From Rhizophagus clarus (Eukaryota > Glomeromycota > Glomeromycetes > Glomerales > Glomeraceae): DNA of 64,000 bases. A model generated the notes under the pieces. That model had not been told where the DNA came from. It saw only the letters and a program-made list of their open reading frames with translations, and made no database searches. The translations under genes and the position numbers were made by a program. This document shows, piece by piece, positions 47,126 through 57,279 of this stretch (the first letter of the stretch is position 1; every line of letters begins with the position of its first letter). The DNA is taken from contig BLAL01000316.1 in NCBI GenBank assembly GCA_015698045.1, positions 1 through 64,000 of the forward strand. Reading direction: 5' to 3'.

Positions 47126-48229
47126 CAGTATGTTAAAAAAATAGTTGCGCGATGTAATATAAAATTGATTAAATAAAAAAATGGTGAGATAATGCATTTA
47201 TTTGTAAAATAAATAATGTAATACACGTTATTTACTTTCTATTTAATATATTTATAAAAAAATTTCATTGTATATTTGTTAATTTCCTCTTAATAGGTAA
47301 AAAAAGTATAATTAACATTAATTAAATGCCTAAATTTTAATTAATTAACACTATTGGTTAAATGATACTGGTTAAACTAAAAAATATATAAAAATAATAA
47401 ATATTAGCGTATAATAATCCTTATAAATGATATAAGAAAAAAAATTCTTTAAAATATTATGATTCTAAAAAAATTAATGATCTGATAAATTTCAATTTGA
47501 ATAGATTAGGATCGGCAAATCATCATGTGCATACATTATTTGCTTAATTTCTAATTAACTAAAATTCAAATTAAAACCAAATTTTTTTTATTTATAGAAT
47601 TGATGTTTCCTAACAAAAATAAGTTAATTTCATGTGATTTAAATCATTAGTTACGAAGAAAACTAAATTAAATTATTACAAAAAATAATTTCAATTTTAT
47701 ATTATCATTTACATTTATTTTCTCAAAAATCAATAATTCAAATTGCATCAAAATTGTATTAAATATGTTGTAAAAGAATGTTTTTTTATAATATATACAA
47801 TTTTTGCTCCATTATGATTACTGATTATAGTTTCAGGTAAAACTATTTTTCAAAATCTGAAACGTTTCGCCCAAGTTTCGCCCTATATAAGCCGAAACTA
47901 TCTGAAACTTCTGAAACCCAAATTTGGAAATAAATTTGTAGATCATTTGGGCAAAACCAGTTTCGCCTGAAACACTACTACTGATGTTAAGAAATATAAT
48001 GTATATAATGATTTATAGATTCAAAAATAGAGATAATAATTTTTAAACATTTTAAAAAATATGTTCATACTAATTTTAAGAAAATAATATCTATAAAACC
48101 AAATATTAAAATTTTAATATTTAATAAAGTATATTATGAACTTTTTATAAATAAAATTTCAGCTGCCTAACGTTATTAGTTGTGAAGATATTGAGGTTTT
48201 ATTTGCGCAATTATTTTCTTAACATACTG
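47126..48229. mobile_element. 1.1-kb Tc1/mariner-like element inside the minus-strand LINE
   Basis: Inverted ends CAGTATGTTAAAAAAATAGT (then TGCGC) and, reversed, CAGTATGTTAAGAAAATAAT (then TGCGC) are followed outside by TA on each side (47124-47125, 48230-48231). The CAGT start and TA duplication fit Tc1/mariner or pogo. I see no readable transposase, so it is a degenerate or non-autonomous copy. It contains a hAT MITE at 47826-47977. Confidence 0.75.
47826..47977. mobile_element. 152-bp hAT-type MITE
   Basis: Ends TATAGTTTCAGGTAAAACT and (reversed) TAGTGTTTCAGGCGAAACT. Outside are TTACTGAT (47818-47825) and CTACTGAT (47978-47985), an 8-bp target duplication with one change. The interior repeats GAAAC/GTTTC words (TCTGAAACGTTTCGCCC). 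It is a third-level nest: LINE, Tc1-like, MITE. Confidence 0.75.
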
Positions 48230-48814
48230 TATATGTTAAATTGGTGTTTTTTATTAAAATAATATTTGTAGTATAAAATATGTATTGTTGGATGCTCTAT
48301 TAAAGAATTTATAATTAAGTATTAAATCGTTATTTATAGTAATTAAAGGGTGATTCTGGAGAAGAAGATTGTATTATAGATTTATGAAGCAGATCTCAGT
48401 AATTTTTCCTAAAATACTATAATTATTTATTTGTATAAAGAAGTTTGTAATTTTGCTTGTAATTGATTATCTATAAGATTGTTTAAGTTATATAAGAAAT
48501 TCATTTTCAATATAATGTTTAGCATGATACTTGCAAAATGAAGTTTGTTTTTGAAAATTTTTTAAAAGGCTGACATTATTTTGTTAAGATCTTTTTCTTT
48601 AAGAATACTAAATTGTGAGTGATATTTGATGATTGGAATAAGTAGATGGTTGAATATATAAATCAACATAATATTCATTAGTCCTTTCTTGTGAGATAAT
48701 AATTTGATAGCTACTGTTATTTTATTTTGGATTTGTTTGATAACATGTTTATTGTTACTTAAAATATTGAACTAGACTTCAAGAATTCTGATGATATTAT
48801 ATTAATTTTTTTTT

Positions 48815-49027
48815 ATATATTTATATATATATATAGTATGAAAATCATCTTTTGCTACACAAAATTTATATATAACTTTAAAAATTTTAACTTCATCTAT
48901 AATTATAATTTTTTTTATATTTTATTTTCTAATATGCAAAATTCTATATGACTTAAAAAAAATTTTATATGAAAAATAAGCAAATTTTTTTGTTATATAT
49001 ACAGTATATATATTATTTGAATTCTAT
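48815..49027. repeat. ~210-bp direct repeat, copy 2
   Basis: Second copy of the repeat at 43816-44025, including TATATAGTATGAAAATCA, 'AATTCTATATGACTTAAAAA' and 'TAAGCAAATTTTTTTGTTAT'. Confidence 0.7.
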
Positions 49028-49029
49028 TT

Positions 49030-49720
49030 ATATGACCAATATATCTATACCAAAAAATTCATTAAAAAATTTTATTATTAAAATTATATGATTTAATAAT
49101 ACTAGTTAAAATTATGATTTTTGATTAAAGTTATTACTTATAACTGAAATTCAGTGATTATAGAAAGGTTTAATTACTAATAAAAATAATATTATATAGG
49201 TTAAGAAATTTATAGTAAAAATAATTATAGTTGAATTATTATTATAGAAAAGTATATAATAATAATTTTAAATTAGCTCTACTATAAAATTGGATTCTTA
49301 TAAAGAGTATTATTATATAAAAAATAATTGTGTAAAGATCTGACTGTATATGTTATACATTAAATATCAATATATATCAGCTGATATATATCAGATGTAA
49401 ATTGATATTTGACACACTTGAATTATACAATAAAGGTCTTTTATAGTAAAAAATTTTTTTACTAATGGAATTACTTTTTATTTCATAAGTACAGTCTATT
49501 CTTAATATAATGAACCCTACATTCCAGACTTTCCAGCTGATTAGATCTTCATTATAAGCAATTTCATTAACACTATAATAAATTATTCAGTATAGTATTA
49601 TATTTATAATTTCAGCCAGAATTTAATTTTAGCCAAAATCATATAAATTTAATCACTGATTTATATACAAGCTACATACATAATATGTATAAAATTATAT
49701 ATAAAATCTACAAATTTAAA
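49030..49720. other. AT-rich spacer, nothing recognised
   Basis: No gene or element end is seen. TTCAGCCAGAATTTAATTTTAGCC near 49610 resembles a phrase near 20485. Confidence 0.45.
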
Positions 49721-49722
49721 TA

Positions 49723-49979
49723 CCGTATAGCGCTGCATATAACACCCCCGGTGTTATTCAAAAAAGCCAGCTTAGATTGAATAACACCCCCCCAAATATT
49801 GAGAGGTGGGAGGATAATACAAATAATCGTTACTGATCAATATATACCTTTCTATTAGACATATCAAACCCAATAAAAAGATCGCACTATTAATTATGAA
49901 AATTGAGCCATAAATCGCTTGTCAAAAAAAGGGGGGGGGGGGCTATTCCAGGGAGGTACTATATGCAGCGCTAATACAG
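49723..49979. mobile_element. 257-bp MITE with TA target site
   Basis: Inverted ends CCGTATAGCGCTGCATATA and (reversed) CTGTATTAGCGCTGCATATA differ by one indel and one base. TA lies outside both ends (49721-49722, 49980-49981), so a Tc1/mariner/pogo type is likely. The interior has a C-rich hairpin (AACACCCCCGGTGTT) and a run of 13 G (49931-49942 area), unusual in this AT-rich DNA. It marks the edge between the transposon-rich and gene-rich parts. Confidence 0.7.
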
Positions 49980-50116
49980 TATGCAGTTATCAATATAAAA
50001 ATATGCACAAATTATTAAAATAAATTTTATATAAAAATTAAAATTGTTTTTTAGTTTGAAAATACAATCTATTACTATTATTATGTATCGTAATTTAATA
50101 AATGATTTCTTCTAAT

Positions 50117-52689
50117 TTAATTTTCCATACAATATTCAACATCAACAATTTCTTTTGGTACATTTGAACTTAGTACATATGGATCAGTTTCACCAACTAA
50201 TACATCATCTTCTATACGAATTCCCATGCCATGAAAGTGTTTTGGATAAGCGTCATTAGGAGGAATATATACTCCAGGTTCTAAAATAATTTGAAATTAA
50301 AAATTAAGAAAAATTTAAACAATAAATAATGCATCACTTTACCTATCGTTATCACCATTCCACTTTTTAGGCTTCGTGAACGTTCTAAGTCATGTGTATC
50401 ATGAACATCTAATCCAAGATAATGTCCAACGTGATGAGGATATAATACCCGGTCCACATCCTAATATAAAAAACAGTAAGCAACATGAAAAAAAGCGGAA
50501 ATAAATTGAATTCATACTCCTTCAGCAAGATCAAATCCAAGACTTGATAGTCCCTCTTTTATAAATTGAACAGATTTTTCATGTATTTTATTGAGTGATA
50601 TATTCTTTTTCTCAGTACAAAGCTAAATTATAATATAACACAGTTAATTATAAAGGATAGCATAAAAAAATAATCTCAAACAAATTATTTACCTTGATAC
50701 AATGTCTGTTGGCATTTAATACAACCTCATAAAGATCACGTTGAGCTGGCGAAAATTTACCATTTATTGGCCAAACTCGCGTAACATCACTAGCATAACC
50801 ATGGTATTCCTATCAATAACAGCAAAAAAAATTAGAGTAAATAGTAAATTTCCGGTTTTTTTTATGCAAAGGTGAAATTACTCACACTACCCGCGTCTAC
50901 TAATACCAAGTCGCCATTTCTAATGTGTACGGCACAGATAAGAATTAAAAAAAAAATCTTTCTAACCCGTAATAAATATCAAGAATAAATAACCTCCTAC
51001 CGCAATGGCATATCGTTCCTTACATAATGCAATGTTAAAGCATTAGTTCCTCCGGCTACCACTGGTACGTATGCAAGAAACTGCGCCCCACGAATCCGAC
51101 ATTCAAAATCTACTTTTGCGTATAAGTCATGTTCAGTAAATCCAGGTTTTGTAAACTTCATTGACTATTTTAAAGACGAAACAAATGTAAATCATTTAAA
51201 TATAATATAAAACACGAGTTCAAAGAATCAAAAAAAAAAAATATACCTCAATAAATGCTTTACCAGTGATTTGTCCGGCCACCTTCATTAGTGCAATTTC
51301 ACCATCACTTTTAATGAGTCTCAATTCCTGAATAATACGACTTAACGGTTTTACTTGAGAGCCAAAAATAGTTGAGACAGAGGAGAAACGATGAGCGCGT
51401 ATTAATCTATCGAGGTACTCTCGATAATAATTAAACCAATAAGAAAATGTATGAAATGAAGGAATACCATAAGCTCGGTTGGTACTTTTATAAATACTAT
51501 CATTTGAAAGAATATTTGTTCTTGCAGGAAGATCTATATATATGTCTTTGTAATTTTTTACGATTTCTTTGATTTTTGAATTAAATCTTGACGATTCTAT
51601 AGCCTATCGTTGTGGAAGAATGTGTCAACTCATCACATGCACGCGTAATCATTTGATATCTGTGGCAAATATTATACCTCATCTGCGCCAAATATTTCTA
51701 CTGCACCTAATACTCCCGTTCTAGGACCATCCCACATTTCAACACTTGTATTTTTTGGCGGTACAAACATTGTCATTTTATATCCCTTTCGAGTATTATT
51801 CTTTTCTTACATTTATACAATGAAAATATATATATATATATAATCCATCTAAAGTATAATATACTTTTCAAAAAAAAAAAAAAAAAAAAATATATTTGAG
51901 AATAAAAAGTAAAATCATTAAATACCCAAAACCATAGCCGAGTCTGGTTCATTAAAACCTAAGTGTAATATGAATTAATTAAATAATGATAATATATTAA
52001 TTACGTAATAATCATAATGCTCATACCACATAAATAAAAAAAGTCGGTGTTTTGATGGAACGGATAACTATAAATATAAAAAAGATGAAATCATGAGAAT
52101 TTCATTTTTTAAGAATATTCTCAGAAAAACTATAATAAAAAGTTTAAATTATGCTTTATTCTGCATAAATTGTAAATTTTATGATATATATCTGTAAATA
52201 AACATAAATTTGTTACAAAAATAAAAATCGATATTCGACATAAAGTTTATTAAAATATACGAACAATACTTTGTTTGACATATATCTTGTTCGATACCCT
52301 AATGAAATTGCAACGCTATTTTCTGGAAGCATATCCATTAACTTTGCCCTTCTGAATTCATATTCGATGGCTGTAATTCCTGGTGTTACTTTCAATTTGA
52401 TATTAAGAAAAAACAAAAGTTGTCACAAAAAGAAAATTATCAAATAGAATTCAAATAAATTAAAAATACTTGCTTACCTTCACCCGGTTTCATCAAATGC
52501 GGGTGAGTTTTCGCTGTTGGCTGACCATATAATCGTGGCTTCGCAGGCGTAAGTGTAGAAGCACTTAATGAGCGAATATTAGTCCCAAAACCTAAATAGT
52601 AACCACACTTAACGACCAAATGAATAAGGAAATAATTATAAAATAAAGCGCGACAGCATACGTTGCCATATAAACGAACATTGACGCAT
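50117..52689 (-). CDS. ICP55: Mitochondrial Xaa-Pro aminopeptidase, ICP55/XPNPEP3-like (M24B), 508 aa
   Basis: Intermediate-cleaving peptidases of this family remove one residue from matrix-protein N-termini after presequence cleavage. Thirteen exons: 52689-52662, 52591-52478, 52388-52265, 52067-52027, 51958-51926, 51805-51678, 51603-51247, 51164-51001, 50919-50886, 50809-50693, 50622-50518, 50460-50343, 50280-50117. They sum to 509 codons in frame. The N-terminus [19 protein letters not shown] is basic and hydroxylated, like a mitochondrial presequence. [16 protein letters not shown] and [17 protein letters not shown] mark the AMP_N domain. Metal ligands: Asp338 (VDAG), Asp349 (SDVTRVWP), His428 ([13 protein letters not shown]), Glu455 (EPGVYIP) and Glu478 (GIRIED). 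The donor of exon 3 (GTTCGT) is the weakest junction. Confidence 0.93.
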
Positions 52690-52902
52690 TGAACGCGAAA
52701 GCTTATAATTCATCTTTCCTCAGAGCTGTATATGGGTGGCTGAGAAAAGGGACAAACTACAAAAAAATTTTGCATTAAAAAAAAAATCCTTTGATTAGAT
52801 TGACGTTTATCAACTACGTAATAAATCGGGAAAGTATTTTCTGTATCACGCTCCTCTACTAGCCTTCTCGGCATATTTGTCATTGTGCAGGGGATAGTTA
52901 AT
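52690..52902. promoter_or_regulatory. Upstream region of ICP55, left half of a split divergent promoter
   Basis: The 213 bp between the ICP55 start and the Harbinger element, together with 55771-55876, would form a shared interval of about 315 bp between ICP55 (-) and the dehydrogenase (+) without the insertion. No TATA box is obvious. Confidence 0.5.
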
Positions 52903-53084
52903 AGCCCTGTTCAATTCTAGATCTGACCGGATTGATCGCAAATTTGTACCCTTAAATAATTGGTTACTGATGCGGTCAGCGGTCAGTCAAGCCGATCTAC
53001 AAAAATTGGTGTTCACCTAGATCGATTTTTTAAATAGACGACACGTTTACGCGTTTTTTGCTAAGTTATTACGTTATCTTTACC

Positions 53085-54005
53085 ATGTCTAACCTAACTA
53101 ACCAAAAATCTACCTTTCGCCCCATTGCCCCCAAACCACAAGAACTTGTACAGGATTCCGATGTTATAGCTGTAGTGTCCTTTACTCCACTAGAAGTCCA
53201 AGAAGTAACAGCACCTACTACTGATACTTTAACAGCTGTAACTACTACAAAAATCTCTAAAAAGAAGAATGGTCAAAAAGCAGAAAAAGTAGGTTCTGTT
53301 GAGGAAGAGACAGGTTGGGATGACACAAGTACGGGATTATTGTTAAGTTTTCTTGAAGATAATTTTGACATCTATAAAAAAAATAAGTCAAACTTTGCAA
53401 AAACGGTTGTCACTAAAGTTTTTCCAGGAAAATTATGGGAGCAGATTAAGAATAAGTTGTCTCGTCTTGTGACTAAGTATAATGAAATTAAAGAGAAAGA
53501 GAGCCAAACAGGAAGAGAGGCACAAGCAAAATGGAAATGGTTTGAAAGACTTGATGCTTTGTTTGGAACACGTGAAAATCAGAATCCACCATGTCTAGTA
53601 GATGGATTTTCTGATGATGCTCAATTGTTTAGAGAAAAAGAAACAGAAATTAAGGAAGAAGTGCCCGAAAAAAAAGATATTCAAATTACTAACAAAAAAA
53701 GAAAATCTCTTTCACAGGATCCATTAGCTGAGGCTATGATTTCCATAAGTAATACAAGACAAATTATTTGGGAGAAACGACTTGCTTCTGAGAATGAACA
53801 CTTTGAAAAGCGCCAACTAGTTGAAAAGGAAATTCGAGAAGCAGAAGCAACTTTTAAAAGAGAGGAACTTGAAGTTGAGCGAATCAAAGCTCAAACATTA
53901 CAAAAGAAAATGGAGTTTGATATGGAGCAATCACGCATGGAATATCAGCTAAGAATGAAAGAATTGGAATTAAGGATGTTGCAATATAAACCATCTTCAG
54001 AATAA
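53085..54005 (+). CDS. Harbinger Myb/SANT-like DNA-binding accessory protein, 306 aa
   Basis: In PIF/Harbinger elements this second protein binds the transposon ends and helps the transposase enter the nucleus. The ATG at 53085 (MSNLTNQKS) is chosen; an in-frame ATG at 53058 would add nine residues. After a low-complexity N-terminus (about 1-75), a trihelix/Myb-like domain at about 80-165 has Trp-rich positions (EETGWDDTSTGLLLSFLEDN, KLWEQIKNKLSRL, AKWKWFERLDALF). A basic patch NKKRKSLSQ (about 205) may be a nuclear signal. A long charged coiled coil (about 225-300, rich in EKREIREAEATFKREELEVE) ends the protein. The transposase lies downstream on the opposite strand. Confidence 0.88.
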   Translation: MSNLTNQKSTFRPIAPKPQELVQDSDVIAVVSFTPLEVQEVTAPTTDTLTAVTTTKISKKKNGQKAEKVGSVEEETGWDDTSTGLLLSFLEDNFDIYKKNKSNFAKTVVTKVFPGKLWEQIKNKLSRLVTKYNEIKEKESQTGREAQAKWKWFERLDALFGTRENQNPPCLVDGFSDDAQLFREKETEIKEEVPEKKDIQITNKKRKSLSQDPLAEAMISISNTRQIIWEKRLASENEHFEKRQLVEKEIREAEATFKREELEVERIKAQTLQKKMEFDMEQSRMEYQLRMKELELRMLQYKPSSE

Positions 54006-54340
54006 TTGCAATTTAGTGTTAGCAATAGCTAATAATAATAATAGTAATAGTAATAGTAATATAATAGTAATAATCACATTTTAGTAATAATAATATAATA
54101 GTAATAATCACGTTTTAATAATAAATATTGTGATTTGTAAATAATAAAACATTCTTCTAAAATTTAAAATAATAAAAATTTAACAATTCCTAAAGTAATA
54201 TTAATTTGATCCTTATTAATTTAAAAAATACAGTTGATAATTAATTTCAATATTTTACTTTTAACATGTTTATTAATTAGATGTTTTATTTCAATATATT
54301 ATATTTATATATTTGATGAAAATATATCTAAAATATACTA

Positions 54341-55522
54341 TTATGAAAAATGTTGATGAAAGATTAAGTTTCTTTTAGCCTGCCCAGTTCTTCTTAATAC
54401 ATCATCTGACATATAATTATCATCATCATTATCATCACCTTCTTCTGTATCATCTGTACCATCATTAAAGTTAGTTTCCCAAATATCCATATTTATTTCT
54501 AAAAAGTTATGCAAAATTATAGCACAACATGTGAATAAAACTCCCATTTTAACTGTTTTTATGTCAAGATCCCTTAACATCCTAAATCTTGCCTTTAGTC
54601 TTCCAAAGGCATTTTCTACTACAACTCTGTGATGTGAATGAAATCTGTTAAATTCTTTATATTTTCGAGTACTTGGGTCCTTGAAAGGTGGAATTAAAAA
54701 AGGAGAAATAGGGTAGGCTGAATCACCTAAAAGATAATCATCACCTTGGATAAGATGAGAATAATTTTTATAAAAAGAAGAATTTCTGAACACTCGAGCA
54801 TCATGTACTGAGCCTGGCCAGCCTATATCAAAATTAGTAAAAATACCTTTGTCATTTACAATACCCTGACAGTGAATAGCATAACGTTTTTTTCTGGTAA
54901 AGTAAACTTCTGGATCTTTACTTGGAGCATTTCTCATAGGAATATAGGTTCCATCAACTGCTCCAATTACATTCTTAAGTCCTCCTAAACTTTCAAATCC
55001 TTCATGAACTCTTTGACGCTCCTCTGATGTAGGCCATTTAACAAAATTTTTTTTCTTTGATATAATAGCTTGAATAACTCGTTTAGTATAGAGAATTACC
55101 GTTCCTTCTCCTATTCCAAATCTTGAGCAAACCTCAAACAAACTTCCAGTGGATCCAAGTCGGAAGAGAAATACAGCTAACTGTAATTCAACACAAGCTT
55201 GAGGTTTACTTCCTTGTGATGAAAATACTGGATGTGATCGTATAAAATTAGTTAATTGTTGAAAATGATGTGGAAGCATTCTCAAAATTCTTTTAAATCG
55301 AACAGAATCATAAAAGGGAAGAACATTTTGCCACCAGTCTTTTGATTTTACTACATTATATAATCTTGGTCTTAAATAACGTGCATTCAATCGTCTTATC
55401 AAAGCAGCTTGTAAAATATTATTATCTTCTTCTTCACTTGAAGTTCCTTCTTCTTCTTCTTGTTCCTCTTCCAAAAACATTTGTAACCACAGTACATTAT
55501 AAGTTCTTTCTTTAATATTCAT
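54341..55522 (-). CDS. Harbinger DDE transposase (HARBI1-like), 393 aa
   Basis: A DDE_Tnp_4-type nuclease that excises and inserts the element. I take the ATG at 55522 (MNIKERTYN); 55480 (MFLEEEQ) is also possible, and the frame stays open further upstream to 55687. An acidic N-terminus (about 17-35) precedes a helix-turn-helix-like region (LFEVCSRFGIGEGTVILYTKR, about 128-148). The catalytic core has GAVDGTYIPM (Asp190), GWPGSVHDARVF (Asp241) and VVENAFGRLKARFRML (Glu303). The C-terminus is acidic (about 355-375). The reading frame has no lesion. It is a single exon, as is usual for fungal Harbinger elements. Confidence 0.93.
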   Translation of the reverse strand: MNIKERTYNVLWLQMFLEEEQEEEEGTSSEEEDNNILQAALIRRLNARYLRPRLYNVVKSKDWWQNVLPFYDSVRFKRILRMLPHHFQQLTNFIRSHPVFSSQGSKPQACVELQLAVFLFRLGSTGSLFEVCSRFGIGEGTVILYTKRVIQAIISKKKNFVKWPTSEERQRVHEGFESLGGLKNVIGAVDGTYIPMRNAPSKDPEVYFTRKKRYAIHCQGIVNDKGIFTNFDIGWPGSVHDARVFRNSSFYKNYSHLIQGDDYLLGDSAYPISPFLIPPFKDPSTRKYKEFNRFHSHHRVVVENAFGRLKARFRMLRDLDIKTVKMGVLFTCCAIILHNFLEINMDIWETNFNDGTDDTEEGDDNDDDNYMSDDVLRRTGQAKRNLIFHQHFS

Positions 55523-55876
55523 ATTGTAATGTAAAAGGAATGTTATGTAAAAGAAATGAACGACGCGTAAAAGAAATGACGCGTGTAAAAGAAATGGCAT
55601 GTAAAAGAAAAGGAATGTAAAGGAAATGAAGAGTTGCGAAAGCAAATCATAATTATTATACATAGTATAACCGATCCGATCAATCAAAAATTGTGCTCAA
55701 TTGTAACTACAATCTGATTGGTTATACATTTTTTCGGTCAATCCGATCCGATCTAGAATTGAACAGGGCTAATATCACTAATTCACTCTTGACGCGACAA
55801 CCAATCATATTTTTGTTGCCATTCACGTCACAATAATTATCCGTGAACGAATTCATTTTACACTATTCACACTATA

Positions 55877-57170
55877 ATGTTACCAGAAAATACGAATATT
55901 TCATGGGTTCTTAAGCGCATTGGCGATATCCAGACCGAAAATCGCCCAAGACCATCACCGAAACCAAACGAAGTTGAAATCGCTATCAAAGTAACTGGAA
56001 TTTGTGGTTCTGACGGTATGATAAACTTTATACTTCAAATTATTCTTTATTTACATTAATATCTTTTACAAACTTTTATTTCCAAGTTCATTATTTGGTT
56101 CATGGCCATATCGGTGACTTTGTAGTTAAAGAACCCATGGTTTTAGGCCATGAATCCTCTGGCATTGTAACAAATGTTGGAAGAGATTGTAAAATCTTGA
56201 AGGTTGGTGATCAAGTCGCGATTGAACCTGGTATACCTTGTTACATTTGTCATTTTTGTAAAAATGGTCAATATAATTTATGTAAAGATATGAAATTCGC
56301 GGCAACACCACCAATTAATGGTACTTATTTTAAGACATCATTATTAAATATATTACAATTATTATAATTAATTTTTTGTAAATAATATAAGGTACACTTT
56401 GCCAATATTATTGTTGTCCAGAGGATTTTTGCGTAAAATTACCGGATAATTTTCCATCACTCGAAGAGGCAGCATTAATTGAACCATTGTCGGTTGGAAT
56501 TCATGCGTGTAAATTAGCAGATCTTAAAGCAGGTCAAACAGTAATAATATTTGGAGCTGGACCAGTTGGGTTATTAGTAGGAGCTGTGGCAAAAGCATCA
56601 GGAGCTGTTAAAATTACGATGGTAGATATTAATCAATCAAGATTAGAATTTGCGAAAAATTATGTAGCTAATGAAGTTATATTAGCGGTAAGAGAGATTC
56701 CTCAAGGTTTAAGTTCAATCGATTTTGCTAAAAAATTTTCACAAAAGTTATTGGAATCTGGCATTGAACAAGCTGATGTCGTGTTAGAATGCACTGGTGT
56801 TGAAACTTGTATCCAAACTGGTATTTTTGTAAGTGCAAATAAATTGTGTTTAGAAAAACAGAACTATTTAAATTAATATATTTTGTCATAGATGACTAAA
56901 CCAGGAGGAGCTTTTGTACAAGTAGGGATGAGTACGGAAGTTATATCAATTCCGATTACTGTTATTGGAGTTCGAGAGATTAAATTTACGGGATGTTTCC
57001 GTTATTGTAATAATTATAAACAAGCTGTACAGCTAGTTAGTGCCGGGTTGATTAATTTAAAGCCTCTTATAACTCATAGGTTTAAATTTCAAGACGCCAT
57101 GAAAGCTTTTGAAACTGTTAAAGAAGGAAAGGATAACGTTATCAAAGCATTGATTTTAGGAATGGAATGA
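55877..57170 (+). CDS. Zinc-dependent polyol dehydrogenase (xylitol/sorbitol dehydrogenase family), 362 aa
   Basis: A medium-chain dehydrogenase that oxidises a polyol to a ketose with NAD+, for example xylitol to D-xylulose. Four exons: 55877-56015, 56087-56320, 56392-56828, 56892-57170, total 363 codons. Catalytic zinc ligands: Cys43 (GICGSD), His68 and Glu69 (GHESSG). The structural zinc Cys residues are 98, 101, 104 and 112 (CYICHFCKNGQYNLC). The cofactor site has GAGPVGLL followed by VDINQSRLEFA; the Asp favours NAD over NADP. Xylitol, sorbitol and arabinitol dehydrogenases cannot be told apart from sequence alone. Its upstream region is interrupted by the Harbinger element. Confidence 0.9.
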
Positions 57171-57279
57171 AGAGATAATCAATCGTCGTCACGTGAATTA
57201 AATTAGTCTCATAAATGTTAAATATTTTCATTGATTGTCGTTATTAAACAGAAAATAAGAAATAAAATCAAATATCGAT

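Larger units (their letters stand above)
44606..48800 (-). pseudogene. Decayed minus-strand LINE (RT, RNase H, poly-A end)
   Basis: On the minus strand, RT-thumb sequence is readable near 48780-48450 (LIYIFNHLLIPIIKYHSQ, FKNKLHFA), related to the plus-strand LINE at 459-1070. After a nested Tc1-like element come pieces at 47018-46625. An RNase H region lies near 46230-45990 (IYNNTENIQTLFGIHIYN, SKMIAFFLALLILPKNQ, ILDSEIV). It ends in AATAAAGAGATTTG and a short A run (T10 at about 44609-44618), the 3' end. Numerous stops. Confidence 0.75.
52903..55770. mobile_element. Complete PIF/Harbinger transposon (transposase plus Myb-like gene)
   Basis: Inverted ends AGCCCTGTTCAATTCTAGAT (then CNGANCGGATTGA on both) start at 52903 and, reversed, end at 55770. 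AAT flanks both ends (52900-52902, 55771-55773), a 3-bp target duplication. The element holds the two genes typical of PIF/Harbinger, convergently arranged: a Myb/SANT-like protein (+) and the DDE transposase (-). Both frames are open, so it looks autonomous and recent. Confidence 0.93.

Noticed and set aside
43816-49027. LTR retrotransposon with 210-bp LTRs
   Set aside because: The repeats lack TG...CA ends, no primer-binding site or gag-pol is seen, and the interior is a LINE with a poly-A end.
52213-52416. 67-residue open frame as a separate gene
   Set aside because: It is exon 3 of ICP55 read into both flanking introns.
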